A DNA stretch of 56,881 nt from Gammaproteobacteria bacterium (GTDB taxonomy: Bacteria; Pseudomonadota; Gammaproteobacteria; SZUA-140): NCBI GenBank assembly GCA_020845975.1, contig JADLET010000122.1, positions 1-56,881 of the forward strand, read 5' to 3'. This document shows, one piece after another, positions 28,041 through 37,113 of the stretch. How positions within the stretch are numbered: position 1 is the stretch's first letter; the number at the start of each line of letters is the position of its first letter. A program made the translations under genes and the position numbers. Under the pieces are notes generated by a model, which saw only the letters and a program-made list of their open reading frames with translations, was not told the DNA's origin and searched no databases.

Positions 28041-28844
28041 TCAGCGCTGTCTGGGGCCGACGAGGCCGAATGCCGCGCCTTGCGGGTCCATGCCGTTGAG
28101 GGCGAATTGACCGCCTGGGATTTCCATCGGGCCGTTCACGATCTTGCCGCTTCCTGACTCGACAGCGGCGCTGGCACGGTCGATATCATCGACGCCAATA
28201 TAAAAGTTCCAGACCGACATCGACATTTTTGGCATCAGTGGCATAATCGCGCCGATTGGGACGCCGTGGTGCTGGATGAAGCGGTATTTTCCGAACTCGC
28301 CCATGTCCATATCGCCTTCATGATCGATGCCGAAGTGTTTCTTGTAGAAAGCGATCGATGCCTCGGGATCGGCGCTCATCAGCTCGTTCCAGCGAACATG
28401 CTGGGGCTTCTCCTGGTCGAAGACATCGCTCTGCATACCTTCCTGAGAATCGGGCGCGACAGGCGTCATGACGTAGATCGGCGCGCCCTGGGGATCGGCA
28501 ACCATGGCGATACGGCCAACCGTTATATCGAAGGCCGGCATGTACAGTCGGCCGCCCTCGTTTACGATTGCCGAGACGGTGGCGTCGACATCGGGGCTGT
28601 AGAGATAACCCATCCAGGCCGGACGCGCGCCACCGGCAGTCATCTCTTCAGTCAGCCTGAGCACGCCCCCGGCAAAACCGCCATCGGAGCGGACGATCAT
28701 GCGGTAGTCCACCGGCCCGGACTGGTCGGTGGACACGGGTTCACCGAAGGTCCAGCCGACGACCGCGCCATAAAAGGCGGCTGCGGCGTCGCTATCGGTG
28801 GTCATGAGTTCGTACCAGATGAAACTGCCGGAGGGATTCGCCAT
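28041..28844 (-). CDS. Two-domain VOC (glyoxalase/bleomycin-resistance fold) protein
   Basis: This 267-residue cytoplasmic protein consists of two VOC modules, about residues 1-125 and 135-267. The first begins GSFIWYELMTTDSDAAAAFYGAVVGW and the second HVRWNELMSADPEASIAFYKKHFG, the usual paired beta-alpha-beta start. Such tandem VOC proteins include hydroxylases, dioxygenases and resistance proteins, and the substrate cannot be read from this sequence. It starts two bases after the stop codon of the DUF1428 gene and is in the same operon. Confidence 0.88.
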   Translation of the reverse strand: MANPSGSFIWYELMTTDSDAAAAFYGAVVGWTFGEPVSTDQSGPVDYRMIVRSDGGFAGGVLRLTEEMTAGGARPAWMGYLYSPDVDATVSAIVNEGGRLYMPAFDITVGRIAMVADPQGAPIYVMTPVAPDSQEGMQSDVFDQEKPQHVRWNELMSADPEASIAFYKKHFGIDHEGDMDMGEFGKYRFIQHHGVPIGAIMPLMPKMSMSVWNFYIGVDDIDRASAAVESGSGKIVNGPMEIPGGQFALNGMDPQGAAFGLVGPRQR

Positions 28845-28846
28845 GA

Positions 28847-29614
28847 TTATGCCCCTGCTTCATTGCGGTTCAGTTCAACAACAGGACGGAAGCCGCCATA
28901 AACCAGGCGCTTGCCGTCGAAGGGCGGCTGCGCGTCTGGCTGCTGTTCCATGAAACTCTTCATCCGCGCGTCCCGCATCATCTTGTCATGCGCGGCGTCG
29001 CAGACGTCGCGAGAGGACCATTCGACGAATGAAAAGACCACGATCTCGCCGGGCTCTGCCTTGACCGCGCGGAAGAAGTCGGTCTGCTTGCCTGCGTGCA
29101 CGTCATCCTGCCAGGCCTCGACGACCCGCACGGCGCCGTAGTCCTTCATGATGCCCCACATGTCCCTGGCCATCTTGCGGTAGACTTCCTTGTTGCCTTC
29201 GGGGACCGGAACGATGAAACCCTGGACGTAGCCGCCGGATGTCGGCGTGCCTTCCTCAACGATCGGGTCGAAGCCGCCATAAATCATCCGCATACCGTCG
29301 AAGGGCATCGGGTTCTTTTCGGGGCTGAACCGCTCGTCCGTCTTCATGAGATCGTTCATGCGCTCAAACATCGCCTGGCGGGCGGCCTTGTCGGGCCATT
29401 CGATCCAGCTGAACACGACTGACTCATCGTCCCTGGATTCGACCGCGCCGAAGAAGTCGGTGGCCTTCCCTTCTGGCACGTTTTCTTCCCAGCATTCAAG
29501 TACCCGGGTCGCGCCGTGATCCATGAAGACCGAATCTCCGACATTGGCGTGCTCGATGAACTTCTGTTTGTTGGTGGTGGGGACCGCGAGTACAAAACCA
29601 TCGATATAAGTCAT
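28847..29614 (-). CDS. Duplicated DUF1428 protein
   Basis: From the ATG at 29612-29614 this is a 255-residue protein built from two copies of the DUF1428 domain (normally about 120 residues). The first half has MTYIDGFVLAVPTTNKQKFIEHA, ATRVLECWEENVPEGKATDFF and GMRMIYGGFDPIVE; the second has YVQGFIVPVPEGNKEVYRKMA, VRVVEAWQDDVHAGKQTDFF and RLVYGGFRPVVE. DUF1428 is a ferredoxin-like fold of unknown function. The frame extends to 29755 without homology. It is the first gene of a two-gene operon with the VOC protein. The fused duplication is less common than the single-domain form. Confidence 0.88.
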   Translation of the reverse strand: MTYIDGFVLAVPTTNKQKFIEHANVGDSVFMDHGATRVLECWEENVPEGKATDFFGAVESRDDESVVFSWIEWPDKAARQAMFERMNDLMKTDERFSPEKNPMPFDGMRMIYGGFDPIVEEGTPTSGGYVQGFIVPVPEGNKEVYRKMARDMWGIMKDYGAVRVVEAWQDDVHAGKQTDFFRAVKAEPGEIVVFSFVEWSSRDVCDAAHDKMMRDARMKSFMEQQPDAQPPFDGKRLVYGGFRPVVELNRNEAGA

Positions 29615-30097
29615 GTCTGCTCTCCTCGCCGGCAGCGAAATCATTCCGCTACGAGCCTGATTCGTTGATATTCGCCTCACCCTCAGGAGCATAGGAGGTA
29701 TAAAGCCACTTATCACTGAAAAACCAATCTGACCAGATGGCAACCAGCGGTCCATTCACCTTATTTTCATCTGTAATTCAGTAAGCTGATCTGCTCTAAC
29801 CCGCGAATAAGCCTGATCCCACTCTTTATTCCCGGCATGCCCGACCGTGCCCGACTGCCGCCAATGTCCCTGTGATTCACAAATGTATTTTGCATTATGA
29901 GTAACAACGTTGGTTTTAAATATTTCAATCCATAGTCATGAGATATTATCAGCCCGGTTACACCTCCGCTGCAGGACAGAGGAAGGACGACTGGTGTGAC
30001 TTCAGACTCTGAGTACAATAGATTATCCTGAAAGCATGCTCCTCCCCCCTCCGGGGAGAGGCTGGGATGAGGGAAATACTTAGGCGTTTTCCTGTCG
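29615..30097. promoter_or_regulatory. Divergent intergenic region before the TVP38/glycosidase cluster
   Basis: No convincing gene is present. The stretch must hold the promoter for the leftward DUF1428/VOC operon and that for the rightward four-gene cluster. A GC-rich inverted pair (CTCCCCCCTCCGGGGAGAG, about 30042-30060) occurs shortly before the first gene and belongs to a common dispersed intergenic repeat type. The left half is AT-richer. Long frames on the minus strand here read through the repeat and look like chance. Confidence 0.4.
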
Positions 30098-30850
30098 ATG
30101 AAACAGACTGCGCACATACGTCCCGGCGCTCGCATACAGTCTCCGCTCCTGGGGATCGGGGCCAGCATTCTAATCGTTGCAGTAATACTCGGTGTCCTGG
30201 TCCATTTCGGCGCGCACGAACAGATACTGCGGCTTCTGAAATGGTTTGATGCACAGGGCGCATGGGTGTCGCTGCTGTTCATCCTGACCATGGCTGCGGT
30301 GGTGGTGCTCGTACTGCCGGGCGTATTGTTTACCACCGGCGCCGGATTTGTGTTCGGCATTGTGGAAGGTTCCATCTATGTCGTGACAGGCACTACGCTC
30401 GGGGCGGTGCTGGCATTCCTGATCGCGCGCTATCTGTTCGGACAGCGCGCCCGGCGATTTATCCTGGCACGGTCCAGATTGCACGTGGTAAGTAATGAGT
30501 TAACGGCGCATGGCTGGAAGATCGTACTGCTGACACGCCTGATCCCGTTCTTCCCCGGCAAGATCTCCAACTATTTCTTCGGGTTGACTCCGTTCTCCTT
30601 GCGCGGTTACACCGCGGGTTCGCTGCTGGGTTTCATACCCTTCTCGGTCCACAACGTCTATCTCGGCTCGATCGTGGCCGACCTCTCCACCCTGGGCGTG
30701 AGCGACCTGGGCCGCACCCCGCTGGAATGGGGCCTGTACGGCGCCGGCTTCATCGCCACCGTGAGCACGGTTATCTACCTCAACCGGCTCGCGCGCCGTG
30801 CGTTGGCCCGCTATCAGGATACTGGCGCCATTGAGGAGAAACTGCCGTGA
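30098..30850 (+). CDS. TVP38/TMEM64 (DedA-like, SNARE-associated Golgi) membrane protein
   Basis: This 250-residue inner-membrane protein has about five helices. The family core is clear: LPGVLFTTGAGFVFGIVEGSIYVVTGTTLGAVLAF with the re-entrant loop, then LTRLIPFFPGKISNYFFGLTPFSLRGY, in which the conserved R-x-x-P-x-x-P/G region is retained. DedA/TVP38 relatives include flippases for undecaprenyl phosphate and phospholipids. Its TGA overlaps the GTG start of the next gene (GTGA at 30847-30850), so the two are translationally coupled. In this cluster a lipid- or lipid-linked glycan-moving role is a reasonable inference. Confidence 0.88.
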   Translation: MKQTAHIRPGARIQSPLLGIGASILIVAVILGVLVHFGAHEQILRLLKWFDAQGAWVSLLFILTMAAVVVLVLPGVLFTTGAGFVFGIVEGSIYVVTGTTLGAVLAFLIARYLFGQRARRFILARSRLHVVSNELTAHGWKIVLLTRLIPFFPGKISNYFFGLTPFSLRGYTAGSLLGFIPFSVHNVYLGSIVADLSTLGVSDLGRTPLEWGLYGAGFIATVSTVIYLNRLARRALARYQDTGAIEEKLP

Positions 30851-33090
30851 GCTGGATGAAATGGCTGCCCTGGCGTTTTGTCATTCGATACATCGCGCGC
30901 AAGCAAGGTTTCCTCGATCCCATTGCCCTGCTGGCGCGGCTGCACAGCTTCGCGCAGCCATCCGAAGTGGGCGAGCCCATCGAGCTGCTGCGCGCCGGCG
31001 TGGTGTTTCACGCCCGCGGCCTGATCAACAGCCGCGTCATCCAGCACAATCTTGACTGGGTCTGGCCCTACTGGATCGAGCGCCAGTTCGATCCGTGCGA
31101 CGAGTCGTTCATCCCGCGCGCCTTTTCCATCACCCATATCAACCTCACCCACCGCAACTGGACCGCGATCGGTTATCCGGATTGCCAGGAACTGCCGATC
31201 GTCGATCCCCGCGGTCTGCTGACACCCATTCTTGACGGCTGGTCACTGGACGGCTGGCTGCTGGCCGAGGATGGCCGCTGCCTGCTGCCCTCGCGGGCCG
31301 CGAGTTGCCGGCAGTGGCAGGACATGGACCCGGGCGTGCGCATCACTACCGCAACGGAAATGACGGGACTCGCCCTCACCAGCAGCGCCTGGGTACAGCT
31401 CGAGGCGGGCATCCCCGTATGCAAGCTGCGCCTGCAGGCGCGAGCCGACACGCAGGCCTGGCTGGTACTGGCGCTGCGCCCGTATAACCCTGAAGGCATC
31501 AGCTTCATCCACAAGGTCTGCCTGTCGAACGAACGCAGATCCTGGACGGTCGATGACAGCCTGCGTATCGAATTCAGCGCCACCGCCGCGCGCCATCATG
31601 TCGCCGATTACCGTCACGGGGACGTGTATATACATCTCACGGACCTGGACGACCAGACCGAAGGCCGTTGCGACGTTGGCATGGTCACCGCGGCGGCGCT
31701 GTTTCAGGTCAAGGCCGGCGAAGCCGCCGAGGTCACCGCCACCGTACCGCTCGCGGCCGAGCCCGGCCTGCTCGTCGCCGACGCCTGGACTACTTCACAG
31801 CGCGATCACTGCACGCTGAGCTGCCCGGAACCACATTACCAGTATCTCTTTGATGCCGCTGTCACCTCGCTGATCCTTCATTCGCCTGACGATGTCTATC
31901 CCGGTCCCTTCACCTACAAGCGCTTCTGGTTCCGCGACGCCGCCTTCATCATTCACGCACTGCTGTGCGCCGGCCTGACCGGACGTGCAGAACGCGCCCT
32001 GGCGCGCTTCCCTGAACGTCAGACGGCGCTCGGCTATTTCCGCTCCCAGGAAGGCGAATGGGATGCCAACGGCGAGGTGCTATGGATCCTGCAACGCTTC
32101 TTCGCCCTGACCGGACGCGAACCCTCGCCCTACTGGCACGGCCCCATCCGGCGCGGCGCCCACTGGATCATGCGCAAGCGGATCGCCGACGATCAGGATA
32201 CGCCCCATGCCGGTCTGCTGCCGGCCGGATTCAGCGCCGAACACCTGGGGCCCAACGATTACTACTACTGGGATGATTTCTGGGGTATCGCCGGTCTGCG
32301 CGCGGCGGCGGCCATGCTCGTGGATGCGGATCCGGGTCACAGCGCGGAATTCGCACAGGCGGCGGATGATTTCTCGGCGTCGGTGGAGCGCAGCCTTGCA
32401 AGCTGCGCGCAACGTCTCGGCCGCCCGGCCATGCCCGCCGCGCCCAATCGCCGCCTGGATTCCGGCGCGATCGGCTCGCTGGCGTTCGGGTATCCGGTGC
32501 AGCTCTGCGCGCCGGATGATCCCCGCCTGCTCGATTGCGTCGAGTTTCTGCTCAGCCGCTGCTTCGTGAACGGCGCGTTGTACCAGGACATGATTCACTC
32601 CGGCCTCAATGCCTATCTGACCTTGCACGTCGCCCAGGCGCTGCTGCGCGCCGGAGATCCGCGCCACCTCGAACTGATGGACACGGTCGCCGCCCTGGCG
32701 TCGCCGACCGGCCAGTGGCCGGAGGCGATCCATCCGCGTACCGGCGGCGGTTGCATGGGCGACGGTCATCATGTCTGGGCCGCCGCCGAGTGGGTGCTGA
32801 TGCTGCGCAACTGTTTCGTGCGCGAGGAAGGCGAGCGTCTCATCCTGTGCGCGGGCATACCGCCGCGCTGGCTCGGGCACAGCACGCCAATCCGTTTCGG
32901 ACCGGCACCGACGACGTTCGGCGCAATCTCGATCGAAATCACGCCGGATCCCGCATCCGCGCCGCGCATCGAGTGGCGTGGTGTCTGGCATCGCCGCGCG
33001 CCCCCGATCGAGATACGCCTGCCCGGCTGCGCACCAGCACTGGCCGACGCAGGCGTCCATGCGGTCACTCTCGTCAGACAGGAACCGTGA
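30847..33090 (+). CDS. Six-hairpin glycosidase-like protein (putative glycoside hydrolase)
   Basis: This 747-residue protein has no clear signal peptide. An N-terminal beta-rich part (about 60-330) precedes an (alpha/alpha)6-type catalytic-like domain (about 340-680). Conserved-looking blocks are FKYKRFWFRDAAF-like sequence near residue 359 (actual FTYKRFWFRDAAF), GEWDANGEVLWILQRFF near 403, LLPAGFSAEHLGPNDYYYWDDFW near 460-478, and a C-terminal HPRTGGGCMGDGHH. Acidic residues in EWDANGE and YYWDDFW are candidate catalytic groups. The general fold resembles GH15/GH63-like enzymes, but I cannot name a CAZy family. It overlaps the TVP38 gene by four bases and is followed after three bases by the GT4 gene. 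Confidence 0.72.
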   Translation: MSWMKWLPWRFVIRYIARKQGFLDPIALLARLHSFAQPSEVGEPIELLRAGVVFHARGLINSRVIQHNLDWVWPYWIERQFDPCDESFIPRAFSITHINLTHRNWTAIGYPDCQELPIVDPRGLLTPILDGWSLDGWLLAEDGRCLLPSRAASCRQWQDMDPGVRITTATEMTGLALTSSAWVQLEAGIPVCKLRLQARADTQAWLVLALRPYNPEGISFIHKVCLSNERRSWTVDDSLRIEFSATAARHHVADYRHGDVYIHLTDLDDQTEGRCDVGMVTAAALFQVKAGEAAEVTATVPLAAEPGLLVADAWTTSQRDHCTLSCPEPHYQYLFDAAVTSLILHSPDDVYPGPFTYKRFWFRDAAFIIHALLCAGLTGRAERALARFPERQTALGYFRSQEGEWDANGEVLWILQRFFALTGREPSPYWHGPIRRGAHWIMRKRIADDQDTPHAGLLPAGFSAEHLGPNDYYYWDDFWGIAGLRAAAAMLVDADPGHSAEFAQAADDFSASVERSLASCAQRLGRPAMPAAPNRRLDSGAIGSLAFGYPVQLCAPDDPRLLDCVEFLLSRCFVNGALYQDMIHSGLNAYLTLHVAQALLRAGDPRHLELMDTVAALASPTGQWPEAIHPRTGGGCMGDGHHVWAAAEWVLMLRNCFVREEGERLILCAGIPPRWLGHSTPIRFGPAPTTFGAISIEITPDPASAPRIEWRGVWHRRAPPIEIRLPGCAPALADAGVHAVTLVRQEP

Positions 33091-33093
33091 CGC

Positions 33094-34380
33094 ATGAACA
33101 TCCTCATTTTCACCAACACCTTCACCCCGCATGTAGGCGGCGTGGCGCGCTCGGTGGAGGCTTTCACCGCGGAATACCGCAAACTCGGCCATCAGGTACT
33201 GGTCGTGGCCCCCGAATTTCCCGACATGCCGCAGCACGAAACCGGCGTGGTGCGCATCAACGCCATCCAGAATTTCAACGCCAGTGATTTCTCCGTCGCG
33301 CTCCCGCTACATCCACAGCTCAGCGAAACCATCGAGGCCTTCCGGCCGGACATCGTGCATGCCCAGCATCCCTTCCTGCTGGGCATAACCGCATTGCGGA
33401 TCGCGCGCCACCGGGAGCTTCCGTTGGTATTCACCCATCACACGCTGTACGAACAGTTTACGCACTACGTTCCCGGCGATTCACCTGCCCTGAAACGATT
33501 CGCGATCGAGCTCGCGACCCGTTATGCGAATCTCACCGATCAGGTGTTCGCACCCAGCGAAAGCATCCGCGACCTGCTGCGGGAGCGCGGCGTCACCACG
33601 CCGATCGCCATAGTACCTACCGGCGTCCACCTCGAACGCTTCGCGCGGGGCGACGGCCGCGCCGTGCGCAGGCGTATGGGGATTCCCGACACCGCCTTCG
33701 TGGTCGGCCACCTGGGTCGCCTGGCGCCGGAAAAGAATCTGGAGTTATTGACCCGGGCAGTCGCCGATTTCATCGGAACACACCCGCAGGCACATTTCCT
33801 GGTGATCGGCACCGGCCCTTCCGAAGACGCCATGCGCGCCACATTCACGCGTGCCGGCATCACAGCGAGGTTGCACATGACCGGGATCCTGCAGCAACAA
33901 CAGCTGGCTGACGCCCTGCACGCGATGGATGTGTTCGCCTTCGCATCCCAAAGCGAGACCCAGGGGATGGTGCTGACGGAGGCAATGGCTAGTGGTCTGC
34001 CGGTCGTGGCCCTGGACGCGTCCGGCGCGCGGGAAGTGGTCAAGGACCGTAAAAACGGCCGCCTGCTGCAGGACGCAACTCCCGCGGCGTTAAGCGCCGC
34101 CTTGCACTGGATGGCCGGACTTTCGCCGGACCAAATGCGCAGCCTGAGTAAAGGCGCGCTCGACACCGCCGTGGAATTTTCCATGCCTCGCACTGCGGAC
34201 AAGGCCCTGGCCTGCTATGGCTCCACCAGGGCCAAACCGGGTGCCGATACCCGCCCGGGCGCAACCGACTGGGAAGATGTATTTACATGGATCAAGACGG
34301 AATGGGACATCCTGAAAAGCGTAGCCGGTGCGGGCAGTGCTGCCCTCGGCGCCCGCCTGCATACCGACAAGGAAGACTGA
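33094..34380 (+). CDS. GT4-family glycosyltransferase
   Basis: This 428-residue retaining GT-B glycosyltransferase has the N-terminal acceptor domain typical of lipid-acting GT4 enzymes (MNILIFTNTFTPHVGGVARSV, then VHAQHPFLLGITALRIA and FTHHTLYEQFTHYVPGD). The donor domain contains GHLGRLAPEKNLELL and the EX7E motif SETQGMVLTEAMASG (about residues 286-300). This N-terminal pattern resembles monoglucosyl-diacylglycerol synthases, so a diacylglycerol-type acceptor is plausible. The C-terminal 60 or so residues go beyond the standard domain and end with a hydrophobic/amphipathic stretch (EWDILKSVAGAGSAALGA). It lies three bases after the glycosidase gene. Confidence 0.9.
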   Translation: MNILIFTNTFTPHVGGVARSVEAFTAEYRKLGHQVLVVAPEFPDMPQHETGVVRINAIQNFNASDFSVALPLHPQLSETIEAFRPDIVHAQHPFLLGITALRIARHRELPLVFTHHTLYEQFTHYVPGDSPALKRFAIELATRYANLTDQVFAPSESIRDLLRERGVTTPIAIVPTGVHLERFARGDGRAVRRRMGIPDTAFVVGHLGRLAPEKNLELLTRAVADFIGTHPQAHFLVIGTGPSEDAMRATFTRAGITARLHMTGILQQQQLADALHAMDVFAFASQSETQGMVLTEAMASGLPVVALDASGAREVVKDRKNGRLLQDATPAALSAALHWMAGLSPDQMRSLSKGALDTAVEFSMPRTADKALACYGSTRAKPGADTRPGATDWEDVFTWIKTEWDILKSVAGAGSAALGARLHTDKED

Positions 34381-34433
34381 TGCTACGTCTATACCATGTA
34401 TCACCAGCAGTCGCGGACAACACGGGCTGACCG

Positions 34434-36848
34434 ATGCTTGGCCGGATCGAGACCATGCTCCGTCGTCTGAGCCGCACCCTCAGCCGCAGTGTCTGGCAGG
34501 CGCGCCTGTTGCGACTGCCGGTGTCCGAAGGATCACCGACACGGCCGGGGCTGATCATGGTCCAGATCGACTGGCTCTCGCAGCCGGAGTTCGAACGCGC
34601 GCTGGATCGCGGTGAGCTGCCCTTCCTGCGTCGCTTGATCGAGCGCGAGCATTATCGGCTCCACAGCCACTATTCCGGCCTGCCATCGACAACACCCGCT
34701 GTCCAGGCCGAACTTTTCTACGGGGTCAAGGGCGCCGTCCCGGCATTCTCCTTCCGGGATCATGCATCACACCGGTTCGTGCGCATGATTGAACCGGACG
34801 CAGCGGCACGCATCGAGGCGCTGCACGCCGCCGCTGGCAGAGTGGCACTGCTCAAGGACGGCAGTGCCTATCTGGACAATTTCACCGGAGGCGCGGCGGA
34901 GCCGCATTTCTGTCCCTCATCGATGGGCTGGGGACCAGCGCTGCGTGCGGCCAATCCGCTGGTGTTGCTGATTTTCCTGTTCAGCAACCTGTACAGCTTT
35001 GCGCGCCTCGCTGTCCTGCTGCTGCTGGAATTCGGGCTGGCGCTGGTGGATTTCGTGCGCGGCCTTGTTCGCGGGCAGGACTTCGCTCTGGAACTGAAGT
35101 TCATCCCGACACGGGTCGCCATTTCCATCCTGCTGCGCGAACTGTGCGTAATCGGCGGCAAGATCGACATCGCACGCGGCCTGCCCATCATTCATATCAA
35201 CTTCCTCGGTTACGACGAACAGTCACATCGCCGTGGCCCGCGCGCACTGTTCGCGCACTGGACGCTGAAAGGGATCGACGATGCCGTCGCCCGCTTGTGG
35301 CGCGCCGCAAACCATGCGGCTTGGCGGCATTACGATGTCTGGATCTATTCCGATCACGGGCAGGCCCAGGCCCGGCCCTACCATCGTGTCCAGGGCTACA
35401 CCCTGGCCGAGGCCGTAACAGCGGCGTTTGAAAAGTCGAGCGCCAGCATCCCCGGCGTTAGCACCAGGGGCGTGGGCGGCATCCAGACTCAGCGGGTGCG
35501 CCTGCTGGGCGGGAATAATATCCAGCGCCTGTTCGCGGTCTTCGGCATGAATGGAGATGACGCGGGCGATCAGAAGCCCGGAATCGCCGCCCTTGGACCC
35601 GTTGGCCATGTCTATGCACCGCGGGCACTGGGCGGCGATGAGCGCGATTTCATTGCCCGTGAATTGGTGCGCGCGCACATGATCCCGGTCGTGCTCGCCA
35701 GAGAGGCCCCTGACACGCTGCGCGCCTGGACCACGGCCGGCGAATTCTGCTTGCCGCACGATTGCGCCACGCTGTTCGGCGCACAACACCCATTCATTGA
35801 TGTGATCGGCGAGGACCTCGTGCGCCTGTGCGAACACCCGGATGCCGGTGACTTCGTTGTGCTGGGCTGGAGAGAAGGTGTCCTGCCGGTCAGCTTTGCC
35901 GATGAGAACGGCGCTCATGCCGGCGTGACGCCCGAAGAAACAAACGGTTTTGCACTGCTTCCCCAGGACGCGCCATTGGCGGCACACGATCACGTGTATT
36001 TACGCCCCATGGACCTCCGCAATGCGGCATTACAGCATCTTGGCCGGCAGGATCGCACGTCTTCCGGCGTGCGTACGCGCACCGCCTCCACGCACATGGA
36101 TACATTGCGAGTCATGACATACAACGTACACAGCTGTCTCGGCATGGATGGCAAAATCGATGCCGAACGCATCGCCCGCGTGATTGCCCGCGCCCGACCG
36201 GACGTGGTGGCGCTGCAGGAGCTGGATGTGGGGCGCGCGCGCACTGGCGGCATGGATCAGGCGCGTCAGATCGCCCGTTATCTGGAGATGGAATTCCATT
36301 TCCACCCCGCCCTGCATCTGGAGGAAGAACGTTATGGCGATGCCATCCTGACACACCTGCCGCAGCGCCTGGTCAGGGCCGGACCGCTGCCGGGGCTCGC
36401 CGGAAAACCACATCTGGAACCGCGCGGCGCGCTCTGGGTCGCCATCGAGCTGCACAACAAGGAGGTCCAGGTCATCAATACACACCTTGGACTATACCAG
36501 CGCGAGCGCATGGCGCAGGTCGCGGCGCTGCTCGACAGCGACTGGCTGGGACACGAACAGTGCCGCGCACCCGTGATTCTGTGCGGAGACTTAAACGCAC
36601 AGCCTGCATCGCCGGTGTGCCGCCTCCTCGCCTATCGGCTCAACGACGCGCAAACCGAGGCGCGACACCACCGCCCTAAAAGCACCTTTTCCGGCCGTTT
36701 TCCGACGGTGCGCATTGATCACATCTTTATCAGCCCCGGCCTTGATGTGGCCGGGATCGAGGTCCCCGATTCGGAGCTGGCGCGCATCGCCTCCGATCAT
36801 TTGCCGCTGATTGCCGAGGTGCGTATTTCCGGTCGTGCCGGTTTGTGA
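34434..36848 (+). CDS. Fusion of alkaline-phosphatase-fold domain with EEP-family phosphodiesterase
   Basis: This is an 804-residue two-enzyme fusion. The N-terminal half (about 35-470) resembles type I phosphodiesterase/alkaline-phosphatase-fold proteins: IMVQIDWL with a metal Asp, LPSTTPAVQAELFYG with a candidate nucleophile Thr near 85, FLGYDEQSHRRGP near 260 and YSDHGQ near 306. A hydrophobic hairpin at about 178-220 may anchor it in the membrane. The C-terminal domain (about 558-804) has the full EEP set: MTYNVHS, LQELDV, INTHLGL, CGDLNAQP, RIDHIFIS and SDHLPL. EEP relatives cleave phosphodiesters in nucleic acids or lipids such as sphingomyelin. It is the last gene of the cluster, 53 bases after the GT4 gene. 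Confidence 0.85.
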   Translation: MLGRIETMLRRLSRTLSRSVWQARLLRLPVSEGSPTRPGLIMVQIDWLSQPEFERALDRGELPFLRRLIEREHYRLHSHYSGLPSTTPAVQAELFYGVKGAVPAFSFRDHASHRFVRMIEPDAAARIEALHAAAGRVALLKDGSAYLDNFTGGAAEPHFCPSSMGWGPALRAANPLVLLIFLFSNLYSFARLAVLLLLEFGLALVDFVRGLVRGQDFALELKFIPTRVAISILLRELCVIGGKIDIARGLPIIHINFLGYDEQSHRRGPRALFAHWTLKGIDDAVARLWRAANHAAWRHYDVWIYSDHGQAQARPYHRVQGYTLAEAVTAAFEKSSASIPGVSTRGVGGIQTQRVRLLGGNNIQRLFAVFGMNGDDAGDQKPGIAALGPVGHVYAPRALGGDERDFIARELVRAHMIPVVLAREAPDTLRAWTTAGEFCLPHDCATLFGAQHPFIDVIGEDLVRLCEHPDAGDFVVLGWREGVLPVSFADENGAHAGVTPEETNGFALLPQDAPLAAHDHVYLRPMDLRNAALQHLGRQDRTSSGVRTRTASTHMDTLRVMTYNVHSCLGMDGKIDAERIARVIARARPDVVALQELDVGRARTGGMDQARQIARYLEMEFHFHPALHLEEERYGDAILTHLPQRLVRAGPLPGLAGKPHLEPRGALWVAIELHNKEVQVINTHLGLYQRERMAQVAALLDSDWLGHEQCRAPVILCGDLNAQPASPVCRLLAYRLNDAQTEARHHRPKSTFSGRFPTVRIDHIFISPGLDVAGIEVPDSELARIASDHLPLIAEVRISGRAGL

Positions 36849-37113
36849 CCAATCAGGCAGTCCGAAGCGATCTGCGCCCAGACAGCTGGATCAGCAATTG
36901 AATAGGGGTTTTCCGAAACAATCGCCCACAGCGAGGTCGGCTGCCCAATACGCAGGGTATTGAGATCGATGAAGATCTCGGGCGCCCCGACAGCTGAATG
37001 TTTTGATGAGTAAACGCCCAGGCCTGGCATTATCCGCCAGCCGGGTCAGCAGACTGCCTGTCGAGATAATCGAAAGGAACAATCAGGTTACACAACGCCG
37101 TTCTACCCTCCCA
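36849..37113. other. Intergenic stretch with a possible gene relic on the minus strand
   Basis: No intact gene is seen. On the minus strand, two frames that switch near 37020 read LLTRLADNARPG and then LGVYSSKHSAVGAPEIFIDL followed by LRIGQPTSLWAIVSENPYSIADPAVWAQIASDCL. This has coding character and reads like the tail of a lost protein that I cannot identify. The frame overlaps the end of the EEP gene. The stretch also separates the convergent oxidase gene. Confidence 0.35.

Noticed and set aside
29767-30375. Minus-strand open frame of 202 codons upstream of the TVP38 gene.
   Set aside because: It reads through a dispersed repeat and overlaps the start of a well-supported gene; composition is not protein-like.
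32080-33237. Minus-strand open frame of 385 codons.
   Set aside because: It is antisense to the glycosidase-like gene, Arg/Gly-rich, without recognisable domains.
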